Source: Niallia sp. FSL W8-0635 (GTDB lineage Bacteria > Bacillota > Bacilli > Bacillales > Cytobacillaceae). From it: 64,000 nucleotides of DNA. The stretch lies in contig NZ_JBBOYD010000001.1 in the NCBI RefSeq assembly GCF_038007965.1, positions 1,714,501-1,778,500 of the forward strand. The letters are read 5' to 3'. Of the stretch, positions 1 to 8,769 are shown piece after piece (the first letter of the stretch is position 1; every line of letters starts with the position of its first letter). A program made the translations under genes and the position numbers. Under the pieces are notes generated by a model. It searched no databases, was not told where the DNA came from, and worked only from the letters and a program-made list of their open reading frames with translations.

Positions 1-1689
1 CCTGCAGTTGAAACATTGGGTTCTACTAGTGTTATTTGTACAGATAAAACAGGTACTTTAACTCAAAATAAAATGACTGTGACCGATTATTTTATTCCAG
101 AAGGGGTAGTAGAGCATATACCAGCTGATCCTTCTCAATGGAATCACTCGGAAACCTTTTTATTAAATATTGCTGTATTATGTAATGATTCTTATATTAA
201 TAAAGAAAACAGAGAAGTGGGAGATCCAACAGAAGTTGCCCTTATTAACTTTTATAATGATGGCAAACGAAGCTATGAAGAAGTCCGCACAAGATATCCT
301 AGAGAAGCGGAATTGCCCTTTGATTCGGATCGAAAATTAATGTCTACCATTCATACGATTGATAACCAACGTCTAATGCTTATTAAAGGTGGCCCAGATG
401 TTATGTTCAATCGAGCGACGAAGATTTTGGTCAATGAAAAAGAAGAACCATTAACAAATGATTGGTTAAAAAAATTACAAGATGCCAACGAAGATTTTTC
501 AAACCAGGCATTGCGTGTCCTCGCATATGGATACAAACATGTTTCTTTAGATAAATCGGCAATAACGGAAGAGGATGAATCAGATATTATCCTTGTAGGC
601 TTAACCGCCATGATGGATCCACCTCGTGAGGCGGTATATGGATCGATTGAACAAACAAAGGATGCTGGGATACGCACAGTGATGATCACGGGTGATCATA
701 AAACAACCGCTCAGGCAATCGGTCGGAAAATCGGTTTAATGGAGGAAAACGATATTGCATTAACTGGTCAAGAGCTAGATGCTTTATCAGAAGAGGAACT
801 AGATAAAAAATTGGAGAATATATCTGTTTATGCTAGGGTGTCTCCTGAAAATAAAATACGAATTGTTCGTGCATGGCAAAAGAAAAATCGAATCGTTGCA
901 ATGACTGGAGATGGTGTCAATGATGCTCCAGCATTAAAACAAGCTGATATTGGTATTGCGATGGGAAGTGGAACGGATGTAGCCAAGGATTCAGCTGATA
1001 TGATTCTGACGGATGATAATTTTGTGTCGATAGTAAATGCAGTAGGCGTAGGAAGAACTGTATTTGATAATATTAAAAAATCAATTGGTTATTTATTTGC
1101 AGGGAATTTTGGGGCAATCATTGCCATATTATTTGCCGTAATTGCAGGTTGGGCCAATCCTTTTACAGCATTACAGCTGTTGTTTATTAATTTAGTGAAT
1201 GATTCCTTGCCAGCGATTGCACTTGGAATGGAAAAATCAGAGCCAGGTGTAATGAAGCGCAAACCAAGAGATGTCAAAGAGGGAATCTTTGCCGGTGGAA
1301 CACTTCGAGCAGTCGTTGTAAGAGGGGTATTAATTGGTATAGCGGTTATCATCTCCCATTATATTGGTTTACAGCATTCTGATGAATTAGGAGTCGCTAT
1401 GGCTTTTACCACATTAATCCTTTCCCGTTCTTTACAGACTTTTGCTGCTAGATCTAGTACACAAACGATTTTTGGTGTTGGTTTATTTACCAATAAATAT
1501 GTATTAGGAGCTGTAGGAGTTTGTTTCTTGTTATATTTGATTACCATTTTGCCATTTGCTAGAGAAGTCTTTGCTATTCCGGCTTCATTTGGCATGAATG
1601 AATGGTTAATCGCAACTGGTTTAGCAGTTGCTGCTGTGATTGTAATGGAAATAATGAAAGTACTTATTGTGAGGATATTACGCAAATAA
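1..1689 (+). CDS. Calcium-type cation-transporting P-type ATPase, 3' part (cut by window start)
   Basis: The reading frame is already open at base 1, so only the C-terminal 562 residues are present. The phosphorylation motif CTDKTGT lies near residue 15, TGDH near residue 230 and the hinge motif TGDGVNDAPA near residue 304; together these give the P and N domains of a P2-type ATPase. From about residue 360 follow the hydrophobic segments M5-M10. The M6 segment reads INLVNDSLPAIALG, keeping the Asn and Asp that bind calcium in SERCA-type pumps. The family moves Ca2+ out of the cytoplasm at the cost of ATP. Metal specificity is inferred; the M4 ligands lie outside the window. A terminator follows directly. 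Confidence 0.9.
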   Translation, partial: PAVETLGSTSVICTDKTGTLTQNKMTVTDYFIPEGVVEHIPADPSQWNHSETFLLNIAVLCNDSYINKENREVGDPTEVALINFYNDGKRSYEEVRTRYPREAELPFDSDRKLMSTIHTIDNQRLMLIKGGPDVMFNRATKILVNEKEEPLTNDWLKKLQDANEDFSNQALRVLAYGYKHVSLDKSAITEEDESDIILVGLTAMMDPPREAVYGSIEQTKDAGIRTVMITGDHKTTAQAIGRKIGLMEENDIALTGQELDALSEEELDKKLENISVYARVSPENKIRIVRAWQKKNRIVAMTGDGVNDAPALKQADIGIAMGSGTDVAKDSADMILTDDNFVSIVNAVGVGRTVFDNIKKSIGYLFAGNFGAIIAILFAVIAGWANPFTALQLLFINLVNDSLPAIALGMEKSEPGVMKRKPRDVKEGIFAGGTLRAVVVRGVLIGIAVIISHYIGLQHSDELGVAMAFTTLILSRSLQTFAARSSTQTIFGVGLFTNKYVLGAVGVCFLLYLITILPFAREVFAIPASFGMNEWLIATGLAVAAVIVMEIMKVLIVRILRK

Positions 1690-1697
1690 GTAGAAAG

Positions 1698-1757
1698 AAA
1701 AAACTACCTTTACCTATACAATCGATGATAAAGATTTGTATTAAGGGTAGTTTTTTC
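1698..1757 (+). terminator. Terminator after the P-type ATPase
   Basis: An AAAAACTACC arm and a GGTAGTTTTTT arm flank a loop of about 30 bases and end in a T run, just past the ATPase stop codon. Confidence 0.7.
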
Positions 1758-1864
1758 TATCATTGTGATACTAACTTCAAAAGAGAAATTAGACAATTAG
1801 AAATGTTTTCATGATACTATAAAGAAAAACAATGTGATAAGCATTGTATAAAGGAGAGGGAAAA

Positions 1865-2740
1865 ATGTTGACTAAAGAAACTACTATCATTGGTTTTATC
1901 GGTACAGGTGTAATGGGGAAAAGCATGGCTAAACATTTATTGCATGCAGGGTACCAAGTTATTGTTCATAATCGTACAAAAGAAAAAGCATCGGAACTTT
2001 TGGCTGAAGGAGCTGAATGGGTCGAAAGTCCGTACGAGATGGCATTGAAGGCAAATGTGATTATTACGATTATTGGTTATCCAAAAGATGTAGAGGAAGT
2101 CTACCTAGGGGAACATGGCTTAGTTAAGAATGCAAAAGAAAATACATATTTAATCGATATGACAACATCTACACCTAGCCTTGCGAAAAAAATATATGAA
2201 GAAGCAAAAATAAAAAATATTTATGCCTTAGATGCGCCTGTTAGCGGTGGAGATGTAGGGGCAAGAGAGGCGAAATTATCCATTATGGTTGGTGGTGACG
2301 AAGAAGTTTTTACAGAACTTCAGTCAATATTTGAAATACTTGGAACAAATATCGTATATCAAGGGCCTGCAGGATCTGGACAACATACAAAAATGTGCAA
2401 CCAAATTGCTATTGCATCCAACATGATAGGTGTTACAGAAGCTATTGTTTATGCAAAGAAAGCCGGATTAGATCCAGAGAAGGTACTAGATAGTATATCA
2501 ACTGGGGCAGCTGGAAGCTTTTCCTTAAGCAATCTAGCACCAAGAATGATAAAAGGCGATTTTGAGCCAGGTTTTTATATCAAGCATTTTATTAAAGATA
2601 TGCGAATTGCGCTTAAAGAGGCAGAGGGGATGAACATGGAAACTCCAGGTTTATCACTTGCTGAGACATTATATACTCATTTATCAGCAAAAGGTGAAGA
2701 GGATAGCGGCACACAAGCTTTATTTAAATATTGGGATTGA
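1865..2740 (+). CDS. ykwC: NAD(P)-dependent beta-hydroxyacid dehydrogenase (3-hydroxyisobutyrate dehydrogenase family)
   Basis: 291 residues, the usual length for the family. The N-terminal Rossmann motif reads GFIGTGVMGKSMAKHL, the substrate-binding loop DAPVSGGDVGA sits near residue 120, and the catalytic Lys lies in GSGQHTKMCNQ near residue 170. The family oxidises beta-hydroxyacids such as 3-hydroxyisobutyrate; the true substrate here is unknown. The frame can be read from a TTG at 1844, but the ATG at 1865 follows AAGGAGAGGG at ideal spacing and was chosen. The symbol follows from synteny with B. subtilis ykwC near patA and cheV. It converges on patA across a shared terminator. Confidence 0.85.
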   Translation: MLTKETTIIGFIGTGVMGKSMAKHLLHAGYQVIVHNRTKEKASELLAEGAEWVESPYEMALKANVIITIIGYPKDVEEVYLGEHGLVKNAKENTYLIDMTTSTPSLAKKIYEEAKIKNIYALDAPVSGGDVGAREAKLSIMVGGDEEVFTELQSIFEILGTNIVYQGPAGSGQHTKMCNQIAIASNMIGVTEAIVYAKKAGLDPEKVLDSISTGAAGSFSLSNLAPRMIKGDFEPGFYIKHFIKDMRIALKEAEGMNMETPGLSLAETLYTHLSAKGEEDSGTQALFKYWD

Positions 2741-2744
2741 TGAA

Positions 2745-2790
2745 GAAAAAGCTTCTAACTCTTTAAAACTAAAGAGTTGGAAGCTTTTTC
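2745..2790. terminator. Bidirectional terminator between ykwC and patA
   Basis: A 21-bp nearly perfect inverted repeat (GAAAAAGCTTCTAACTCTTT and its complement) with a four-base loop has A runs on one side and T runs on the other. It can stop transcription from both convergent genes. Confidence 0.85.
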
Positions 2791-3944
2791 TATTTTATGT
2801 ATCTTTTCATATATTCCTCTAAACGATTACAAGCTTCAGCTAATGTTTCCATTGAATAGGCAAATGAAATCCGGAAATATCCTTCTCCTAATGCTGAAAA
2901 AGCACTTCCAGGAACAACCGCTAAATTTACTTTATCAACTAAATCGAGACAAAAGTCAAAGGAATTCAACTTTGTTGTCGGTACTTTTATGAAAAAGTAA
3001 AAAGCACCATCTGGCATTACTACATCTAATCCGATAGAGGTTAAACGATCATACACATATTTTCTTCGCAGTCTATAGTCATCTCTCATTGGTTCGGCAT
3101 CATTTATACCAACAGTTAATGCCTCTATTGCAGCTCTTTGCGAGATAGAAGAGGCGCAAGTTACATTATATTGATGTACTTTAATAATTTGCTGACTAAG
3201 ATATGCTGGTGCAAATAATAGTCCAATTCTCCAGCCGGTCATACTATGGGATTTAGATAGTCCGTTAATGACAATGGTTTGTTCGCGCAGAAACTCGGCA
3301 ATGGACACATGGTCTTGATCATAGAGTAATTCACTGTATATTTCATCTGCTAAAATAAAGATATCTTTTCCCTTAATAAGAGCAGCAATTTCCATTAATT
3401 CTTCTTTCGTCAAACTAACTCCTGTAGGATTGGATGGGTAAGGTAAGACGATACATCTAGTTTTTTCCGTTATGTATTTTTGGATTACATCTGCTGTAAA
3501 ACGAAAAGAAGTATGGCGAATATCAGCGTATACTGGAATGGCTCCACATAAACGGATAATTGGTTCATATCCTGGATAAACTGGTCCAGGGAGAATCACC
3601 TCTACACCTTGTTCGAGAATGGTTCGAAAGGTAACATCGATTGCTTCACTAGCTCCAACTGTAACAAGCACTTCGGTGGAAGGGTCATAGGAAAGATTAT
3701 ACTTTTTATGTACGAATTGTGATGCGGCTTTGCGTAATTCAAGTTCGCCGGCATTATGCGTATAAGAAGTATAGTTTTCGTCAATGGACGTTTTAGCAGC
3801 TTCTTTAATATGTGAAGGTGTCGGAAAATCTGGCTGACCAATTGTTAAAGAAACCATACCTTCCTTTCCAGCAACCATATTGGAGAATTTTCTTATTCCA
3901 GAAATTTCAATATTTTTAACTTTTGTATTAATTAAATGTTCCAT
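2790..3944 (-). CDS. patA: Aminotransferase PatA (N-acetyl-LL-diaminopimelate aminotransferase)
   Basis: 384 residues, a class I/II fold-type I aminotransferase. The PLP-binding Lys is in NGLSKSHSMTGWRIG near residue 230, the NPTG motif is in YPSNPTGVS near residue 170, and the C-terminal Arg lies in YFRISFA. The enzyme transfers an amino group from glutamate to N-acetyl-2-amino-6-oxopimelate, the step between DapH and YkuR in the acetyl branch of diaminopimelate and lysine synthesis. Both partner enzymes lie 15 kb downstream in this window. The start ATG has GATAGGAGA ahead of it. The assignment rests on family features and on position between ykwC and cheV as in B. subtilis. Confidence 0.88.
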   Translation of the reverse strand: MEHLINTKVKNIEISGIRKFSNMVAGKEGMVSLTIGQPDFPTPSHIKEAAKTSIDENYTSYTHNAGELELRKAASQFVHKKYNLSYDPSTEVLVTVGASEAIDVTFRTILEQGVEVILPGPVYPGYEPIIRLCGAIPVYADIRHTSFRFTADVIQKYITEKTRCIVLPYPSNPTGVSLTKEELMEIAALIKGKDIFILADEIYSELLYDQDHVSIAEFLREQTIVINGLSKSHSMTGWRIGLLFAPAYLSQQIIKVHQYNVTCASSISQRAAIEALTVGINDAEPMRDDYRLRRKYVYDRLTSIGLDVVMPDGAFYFFIKVPTTKLNSFDFCLDLVDKVNLAVVPGSAFSALGEGYFRISFAYSMETLAEACNRLEEYMKRYIK

Positions 3945-4025
3945 ATCCAGTCTCCTATCGTAACGTATTCTATTATGATATCAAAAGCGGAGATTATTGA
4001 AAACCATTGACCACATATAGGCAAA

Positions 4026-4062
4026 TAAAAAGAGCAGTGACTATATAGCAATCACTGCTCTA
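4026..4062 (-). terminator. Terminator of the small minus-strand ORF
   Basis: AGAGCAGTGA at 4031 and its complement at 4052 form a hairpin; read on the minus strand it ends in TTTTT. It lies just past the 57-codon ORF. Confidence 0.75.
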
Positions 4063-4087
4063 ACATATATACTCCAATTAATTTGAT

Positions 4088-4261
4088 TTAGTAACCATAA
4101 TCCCAATCAACATCTTCTTCTATCAACAATAATTGTTCATGGTTTTCTATGGATTCGTTTGTATTATCTGTTTTCTCTAGCTCTTTCCATGCAGCTAAAT
4201 CAACATTTTCTAAAAAAGTTACAGATAAGTCATCATGAAAAAGAATTGCAGTACCCTTCAT
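4088..4261 (-). CDS. Small hypothetical acidic protein, 57 residues
   Basis: An ATG at 4261 follows AGGAGAGGACG on the minus strand, and the frame runs 57 codons to a stop, with a clear terminator behind it. The protein starts MKGTAILFHDDLSVTF and ends EEDVDWDYGY; it is acidic, has no membrane segment and carries no motif I recognise. Ribosome binding site, length and own terminator argue that it is a real gene rather than a chance frame. Function unknown. It stands alone between patA and the RDD protein. Confidence 0.65.
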   Translation of the reverse strand: MKGTAILFHDDLSVTFLENVDLAAWKELEKTDNTNESIENHEQLLLIEEDVDWDYGY

Positions 4262-4553
4262 TGTGTACTCGTCCTCTCCTTAAGTGTATTTAAGAAAAAA
4301 TCCTAAATTTTCTTATTCACTTCCTTACACTTTTAGATTATTCCAATCACTTTAAATCGTCTAGGTCTTTGTTACACTTTTCACGAAATAGTAAAAAAAT
4401 AATAAACATTTTATGAACTTTTTAGGAGTAGTAAAGGGGGAATCTAATTGCTCCTGTTAATGTTTAGAAATTGTAAAACTACCACTCATTTCATAAAAAA
4501 GGTTGTTCAGATAATAAATTCCATTTATCATATTAGTAGGAGGGGAAATATAG

Positions 4554-5078
4554 AAGGTAACAACAATACAAATAGATAAAGAGGAACAACCTCAATATGC
4601 AGGATTCTGGATTCGTTTTGGAGCATGGGTAATCGATAGTATTATTGTCGGGATTCCCTTATTAATTCTTTCTAATGTCATTTTTGCTCTATTTGTGAAT
4701 TCAATGGAAATCCCTGAAGAGCTACTGCTTGATCCAGCAAGTATAGAAACATTATCAGATGCTGAAATTTTATCGATAATAGGTCCGATGATGGTTGCCT
4801 TTTTCGGAACAATGGCAGTATGTTTGCTTATTAGTCTTTTTTATTACTCGCTACTTCATTCATCAAAGTGGCAAGCAACGATTGGGAAAAAACTATTAGG
4901 TTTAAAGGTGACAGATAAAAATGGAAATAGACTTTCTTTCTGGAGAAGCTTAGGAAGATACATAGTGTCTAGTCTTTTATCTGGAATTCTATTAATTGGT
5001 TTTATTTTGGCAGCTTTTACAGAAAAGAAGCAAGCATTACATGATTTAATCGTCGGTTCATTTGTAGTAAAAAAATAA
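4554..5078 (+). CDS. RDD-family membrane protein; start codon apparently lost
   Basis: The frame is open from an in-frame TAG at 4551 and encodes QYAGFWIRFGAWVIDSIIVG, the hallmark first helix of RDD proteins with its conserved Arg and Asp, then a second membrane segment (about residues 80-100), the motif TIGKKLLGLKVTDKNG and a last helix. No ATG, GTG or TTG occurs in this frame until 4689, which would cut off the first RDD helix. A strong AGGAGGGG at 4539-4546 points to codon 4554, which is AAG. The simplest reading is an ATG to AAG change; a sequencing error or rare initiation are alternatives. RDD proteins are poorly understood small membrane proteins, some linked to Na+/H+ exchange. Confidence 0.6.
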   Translation, partial: KVTTIQIDKEEQPQYAGFWIRFGAWVIDSIIVGIPLLILSNVIFALFVNSMEIPEELLLDPASIETLSDAEILSIIGPMMVAFFGTMAVCLLISLFYYSLLHSSKWQATIGKKLLGLKVTDKNGNRLSFWRSLGRYIVSSLLSGILLIGFILAAFTEKKQALHDLIVGSFVVKK

Positions 5079-5098
5079 TTAGATACTATCTATCAGAT

Positions 5099-5132
5099 AT
5101 CCATCATGCAGAGTATCACTTGCATGATGGAT
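5099..5132 (+). other. Stem-loop after the RDD gene
   Basis: ATCCATCATGCA and its exact complement are separated by 10 bases. There is no T run behind it, so it may protect an mRNA 3' end or be a weak terminator. Confidence 0.5.
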
Positions 5133-5213
5133 AAGCCAAAAGGTTCTATGGGGGACAAGGAAAAAAAGAGTATGTCATCTGCATACTTGCTTATTGAGAG
5201 GAGAGCTTGATGG

Positions 5214-6518
5214 ATGGAGCCGATAACAAATAAAGTTCAAATGCAAAAAAAAGGATTGGCGTTATATTTTTCTTTGCCAATTCTTTCATGGGCACTATAT
5301 GATGCTGCAAACACCATTTTTTCGTCAAATATTAATACCGTTTTTTTTCCGTTATACTTACAGGAAATCGTGGGTTCAAATGAAGTGCAGAATCAAATAG
5401 CGTCTACTTTTATATCCTATGCAAATGCTGTTGCAAGCTTTCTGTTAGTAATCTTTTCCCCTTTATTTGGAGTTATTATGGATAGAACAGGGAAGAAGAA
5501 AAAATATATCGTTATCCTAACATTATTAACTGTTATTGGAACGATTGCTATGGGGATTTTTTCGTCTATTCAATTTTCACAAACGATGTTTGGAATACCA
5601 ATGTCTTTAATTTTCGTTATTCTCTTTTTTGTATTATCTAAATTTACATATCATTCTAGCTTAGTATTTTATGATACTATGATTTCTGATTTAGGAAGCA
5701 AGGAGCAAATTCCTTTAATATCTGGATTTGGCGTTGCAGTAGGCTATATTGGTACACTCATTGGCTTATCTGTTTATTTATTTATAGATGATGGAGCTTA
5801 TAATCAATCCTTTATTCCAACTGGGATTCTCTTTTTGCTTTTATCCTTGCCATTATTTTATTTCATCAAAGATACACCAAAAGAAAATGTCCAGAAACAA
5901 TCATTTTTATCAGGATATCGTGAAATTGTAGAAACCTTTAAACAAATAAGGAATTATCGGAAAATTTTTATTTTTATGCTTGCTTATTTTTTCCTAAATG
6001 ATGCATTAGCGACTACCATTGCTATGATGGCAGTTTATGCAAATGCAATCATTGGATTAAGTACTGGAAAATTTATTATTCTATACCTTGTGTCAACGAT
6101 TGCTAGTATAATCGGATCATTTATCTTTGGATATATTACTAAAAGTATTGGCGCTTATCGGGCTGTTCGCTATGTTGGAATATTATTAGTGATTGCTTTA
6201 ATTATTGCAACGTTTGCTTGGAATGAAGGATCCTTCTGGATTGCTGGTAGTCTTTTTGGAGTTGCATTAGGAAGCATGTGGGTAACGACGAGAACCTACA
6301 TTGTGGAAATTACCCCGGAAGAGAAGAGAGGACAATTTTTTGGGCTATTTGCCTTTTCTGGTAAGGTATCATCTATTCTCGGTCCGTTATTATATGGTAC
6401 CATTACATTCGTATTTGCTGATTTAGGGAATATAGCAAGTAGAATGGCGCTGGGATCATTAATTATTTTAACGATTATCGGGTTAGTGATTCATGCACGT
6501 GTAAAAGAAGAATGGTAA
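5214..6518 (+). CDS. MFS transporter of the UMF1/Atg22 type
   Basis: 434 residues with about twelve hydrophobic segments. The N-terminal SWALYDAANTIFSSNINTVF is the signature of the UMF1/Atg22-like branch of the major facilitator superfamily, and the loop MDRTGKKKKY matches the MFS motif between helices 2 and 3. Some relatives in this branch are linked to amino-acid efflux; the substrate here is unknown. An ATG four bases earlier (5210) leads only to a short out-of-frame peptide, and 5214 follows GAGAGGAGAG at good spacing. B. subtilis has a different MFS gene (ykuC) near this place, so the position is shared but the family differs. Confidence 0.82.
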   Translation: MEPITNKVQMQKKGLALYFSLPILSWALYDAANTIFSSNINTVFFPLYLQEIVGSNEVQNQIASTFISYANAVASFLLVIFSPLFGVIMDRTGKKKKYIVILTLLTVIGTIAMGIFSSIQFSQTMFGIPMSLIFVILFFVLSKFTYHSSLVFYDTMISDLGSKEQIPLISGFGVAVGYIGTLIGLSVYLFIDDGAYNQSFIPTGILFLLLSLPLFYFIKDTPKENVQKQSFLSGYREIVETFKQIRNYRKIFIFMLAYFFLNDALATTIAMMAVYANAIIGLSTGKFIILYLVSTIASIIGSFIFGYITKSIGAYRAVRYVGILLVIALIIATFAWNEGSFWIAGSLFGVALGSMWVTTRTYIVEITPEEKRGQFFGLFAFSGKVSSILGPLLYGTITFVFADLGNIASRMALGSLIILTIIGLVIHARVKEEW

Positions 6519-6975
6519 AAAATTGGTTAGTTTTATCAAAAATATTGTAATTATAGAGCTGTTCAGGAAAACTAACAGAAGCAGTTATTCCGTTAAAGGG
6601 TAAGAGGAGTAATGGGAATACTATGCTTGATGTTTCTTTTTTAGGAACAGTTCTTTTTAGTCTGTTTTTCAATAGTCATTGTTATTCATTCAGTATAAAC
6701 ACAAGACGCATTGCTTTTAGTGTCTAATGTCTCGTTAATCTCCGATAAGCCTAGTATTCAGCAAACGATGAATTATTTATAAAGAGGGTAACAGGAGGAT
6801 TTTGTTGGAAGCGAAAATTCTAGATCTAACAGATAGTTTATAAATACTTTTTTATTGAGAAATTTAAATAGGTCTACTTTAAGAATAGATAATAAGTCCG
6901 ATATAAAGAATAGGTATATTGAAGAATAGGAAATTTCTTAATGAACGAATTTTTTGAACCGAAAGGACAGAATCA
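6519..6975 (+). other. 457-bp intergenic region ahead of cheV
   Basis: No convincing gene. It holds imperfect inverted arms near 6560 and 6655 (AGAGCTGTTC / GAACAGTTCT), a possible terminator of the MFS gene; a 12-codon frame at 6805-6843 with a good AGGAGG; and a sigma-D-like promoter at 6879-6904. Confidence 0.4.
6879..6904 (+). promoter_or_regulatory. Sigma-D-like promoter of cheV
   Basis: TCCGATAT at 6897-6904 matches seven of eight bases of the sigma-D -10 element GCCGATAT. TTAA at 6879-6882, 14 bases upstream, approximates the TAAA -35. It lies 72 bases before the cheV start, as expected for a chemotaxis gene. Confidence 0.55.
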
Positions 6976-7881
6976 ATGAAAAATGAAAAAGGTATACTAT
7001 TAGAAACTGGAACAAACGAACTTGAAATTGTTGAATTTAATGTAGGGAAAAATAATTTTGGTATCAATGTAATTAAGGTAAAAGAAATTATTAATCCAGT
7101 ACCAATTACTCCGATTCCTCATGCTCATCCATACGTCGAAGGAATTATGGAACTAAGAGGGGAAGTATTAACCGTTGTAAATCTTGCGAATGTATTAGGT
7201 TATTCTCCTTCTGATACTCCTGAGAAAGACAAATACATTGTTTCAGAATTTAATAAAACAAAAATTATTTTCCATGTCCATAATGTTACACAAATTCATC
7301 GAATTTCTTGGGAAAACATCGAAAAACCATCTGAGACCTACTATGGTTCTGAAAGTCAAATCATTGGAGTGGTAAAATTAAACGGTGCGATGATTTTACT
7401 ATTGGATTTTGAAAAAATCGTTGTGGATATTAATCCTGAATCGGGAATAAATGTTCAACAAGTAAAAAAATTAGGGGAAAGACAGAGAAGTGACAAGAAA
7501 CTTATTGTCGTTGAAGATTCTGCGCTTTTAAGAAAATTATTAGAAGATACGTTGAATGCTGCTGGTTTTGAGCATATTACTTTTTTTGAAAATGGTCGTG
7601 AAGCGTTAGGTTATTTAACAAAGAGTATAGAGGCTGGTAATTCAATAGAAGATGTTGCACAGTTAATGATTACAGATGTAGAAATGCCGCAAATGGATGG
7701 ACATCATTTAACAAAAGTAGTTAAAGACAATGCAAATTTACAAGCATTACCTGTTGTTATCTTTTCATCTTTAATTACAGATGATTTAAGACATAAGGGA
7801 CAATTAGTTGGAGCGAATGCGCAAGTAAGTAAACCTGAAATTAATGAACTAATTCATATAATCGATAACATTATTTTATAA
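6976..7881 (+). CDS. cheV: Chemotaxis coupling protein CheV (CheW-like plus response regulator)
   Basis: 301 residues, the normal CheV length. Residues 10-150 form a CheW-like domain (GKNNFGINVIKVKEI, VEGIMELRGEVLTVVNLA). Residues 170-300 form a receiver domain: IVVEDSALLRK carries the acidic pocket, DVEMPQMDG the phosphoacceptor Asp, and VSKPE the conserved Lys. CheV couples chemoreceptors to the CheA kinase and helps adaptation when phosphorylated; it acts at the receptor arrays. The ATG follows GAAAGGAC. A sigma-D-like promoter lies upstream and a strong terminator downstream, so it is probably a single-gene unit co-controlled with motility. Confidence 0.95.
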   Translation: MKNEKGILLETGTNELEIVEFNVGKNNFGINVIKVKEIINPVPITPIPHAHPYVEGIMELRGEVLTVVNLANVLGYSPSDTPEKDKYIVSEFNKTKIIFHVHNVTQIHRISWENIEKPSETYYGSESQIIGVVKLNGAMILLLDFEKIVVDINPESGINVQQVKKLGERQRSDKKLIVVEDSALLRKLLEDTLNAAGFEHITFFENGREALGYLTKSIEAGNSIEDVAQLMITDVEMPQMDGHHLTKVVKDNANLQALPVVIFSSLITDDLRHKGQLVGANAQVSKPEINELIHIIDNIIL

Positions 7882-7955
7882 TAATCTAAATGTACTAAAT
7901 CCTTGTGTAATAGCTATAAGAGAAGTATTTGATTTGGAAACCAATTAATTAATAG

Positions 7956-8008
7956 AAGCTGCAATCTATTTTGTTTTTTTTGAAATAGATTGGCAGCTTT
8001 TTTTTTTC
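7956..8008 (+). terminator. Terminator of cheV
   Basis: AAGCTGCAATCTATTT and AAATAGATTGGCAGCTT form a long stem followed by TTTTTTTT. Its T run merges with the left end of the dispersed repeat that follows. Confidence 0.85.
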
Positions 8009-8206
8009 GTAAAGTTTGTTGCTATGACCCGCAGCCTGAATACACTTCGCTTTCCATGGGGCGAGCGGTGAGCCTCCTCAGCTTCGCCTATGGGGTATCA
8101 CCTGTCTCACTAATCCCATAGGAGTCTACGTGTATTCAGGCTGCTCAGATTTCCTCATTAATTGATTTTTTCTATTGAGAAAGCAACAATCGTTTAGAAA
8201 ACAGCC
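8000..8206 (-). repeat. Dispersed MITE-like repeat, copy A (inverted orientation)
   Basis: About 205 bp bounded by inverted ends: CGTAAAGTTTGTTGC on the left and GCAACAATCGTTTAGAAAACAGCC on the right. The interior carries an imperfect long palindrome (CAGCCTGAATACACTTCGC, later GTGTATTCAGGCTG). Related copies in the opposite orientation lie at 35233-35443 and 57079-57283. It encodes nothing. Repeats of this general kind are common in Bacillaceae genomes. Confidence 0.75.
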
Positions 8207-8301
8207 AAAATTATAAAAATGACGTGACATACATTTAATTGTATACGTATATGGAGGGATTTATCGGGATTATGATAATACTTACTTCTTAAAAGAAACA
8301 A

Positions 8302-8769
8302 TTAATAGCTTTCACCAAGTTTTTTAAACACTGGCTTTTGATATTTCTTTTGGCGAATTGATTGATTAGGTGGTAGCTCTTCTTTTAAACCAGTGTATCC
8401 AGATAAAAGCTTTTTTGATTGTGTTAAGGAAAGAGTTGATTTGGGATTTCGAATACTTTGATTGAGAGATCCTAAATGTGGCAATTCCTCAAAATCCTTT
8501 TTAGTAGGAGGTAAATGAAAAGTATAGTTTTCACATGCAATCAATAGGTCTGATTGTTGTTGGCTATATTTTGGATTGTTTGAGAAGTGTAGGCCCATTT
8601 TTTTTGCTTTGCCTTCTGCTAATAGCTTATGTAAGCTGTCATGCTTTAATTTATATAAGAACTTTGGATTTGGAGCAGTCTTTGCGTGACGATTTACAAC
8701 AGATATTGCCTGAAGAAGATTTTCAATAGTAGGTTGTATTGGTGGTGGATATTTTTGCTGCTTATTCAA
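8302..8769 (-). CDS. ykyB: YkyB family protein of unknown function
   Basis: 155 residues, matching the YkyB family length. The N-terminal part contains TIENLLQAISVVNRHAKTAP and the family-like run LYKLKHDSLHKLLAEGKAKK; it is basic and has no membrane segment. The C-terminal third is rich in Lys and Ser and looks disordered. The place next to cheV matches B. subtilis ykyB. No function is established. It is divergent from the GGDEF-EAL gene, with about 280 bp between the two starts for both promoters. Confidence 0.82.
   Translation of the reverse strand: MNKQQKYPPPIQPTIENLLQAISVVNRHAKTAPNPKFLYKLKHDSLHKLLAEGKAKKMGLHFSNNPKYSQQQSDLLIACENYTFHLPPTKKDFEELPHLGSLNQSIRNPKSTLSLTQSKKLLSGYTGLKEELPPNQSIRQKKYQKPVFKKLGESY

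Noticed and set aside
6475..6672. Minus-strand ORF of 65 codons after the MFS gene
   Set aside because: It is antisense to the MFS C-terminus, has no ribosome binding site, and coincides with the imperfect inverted arms.
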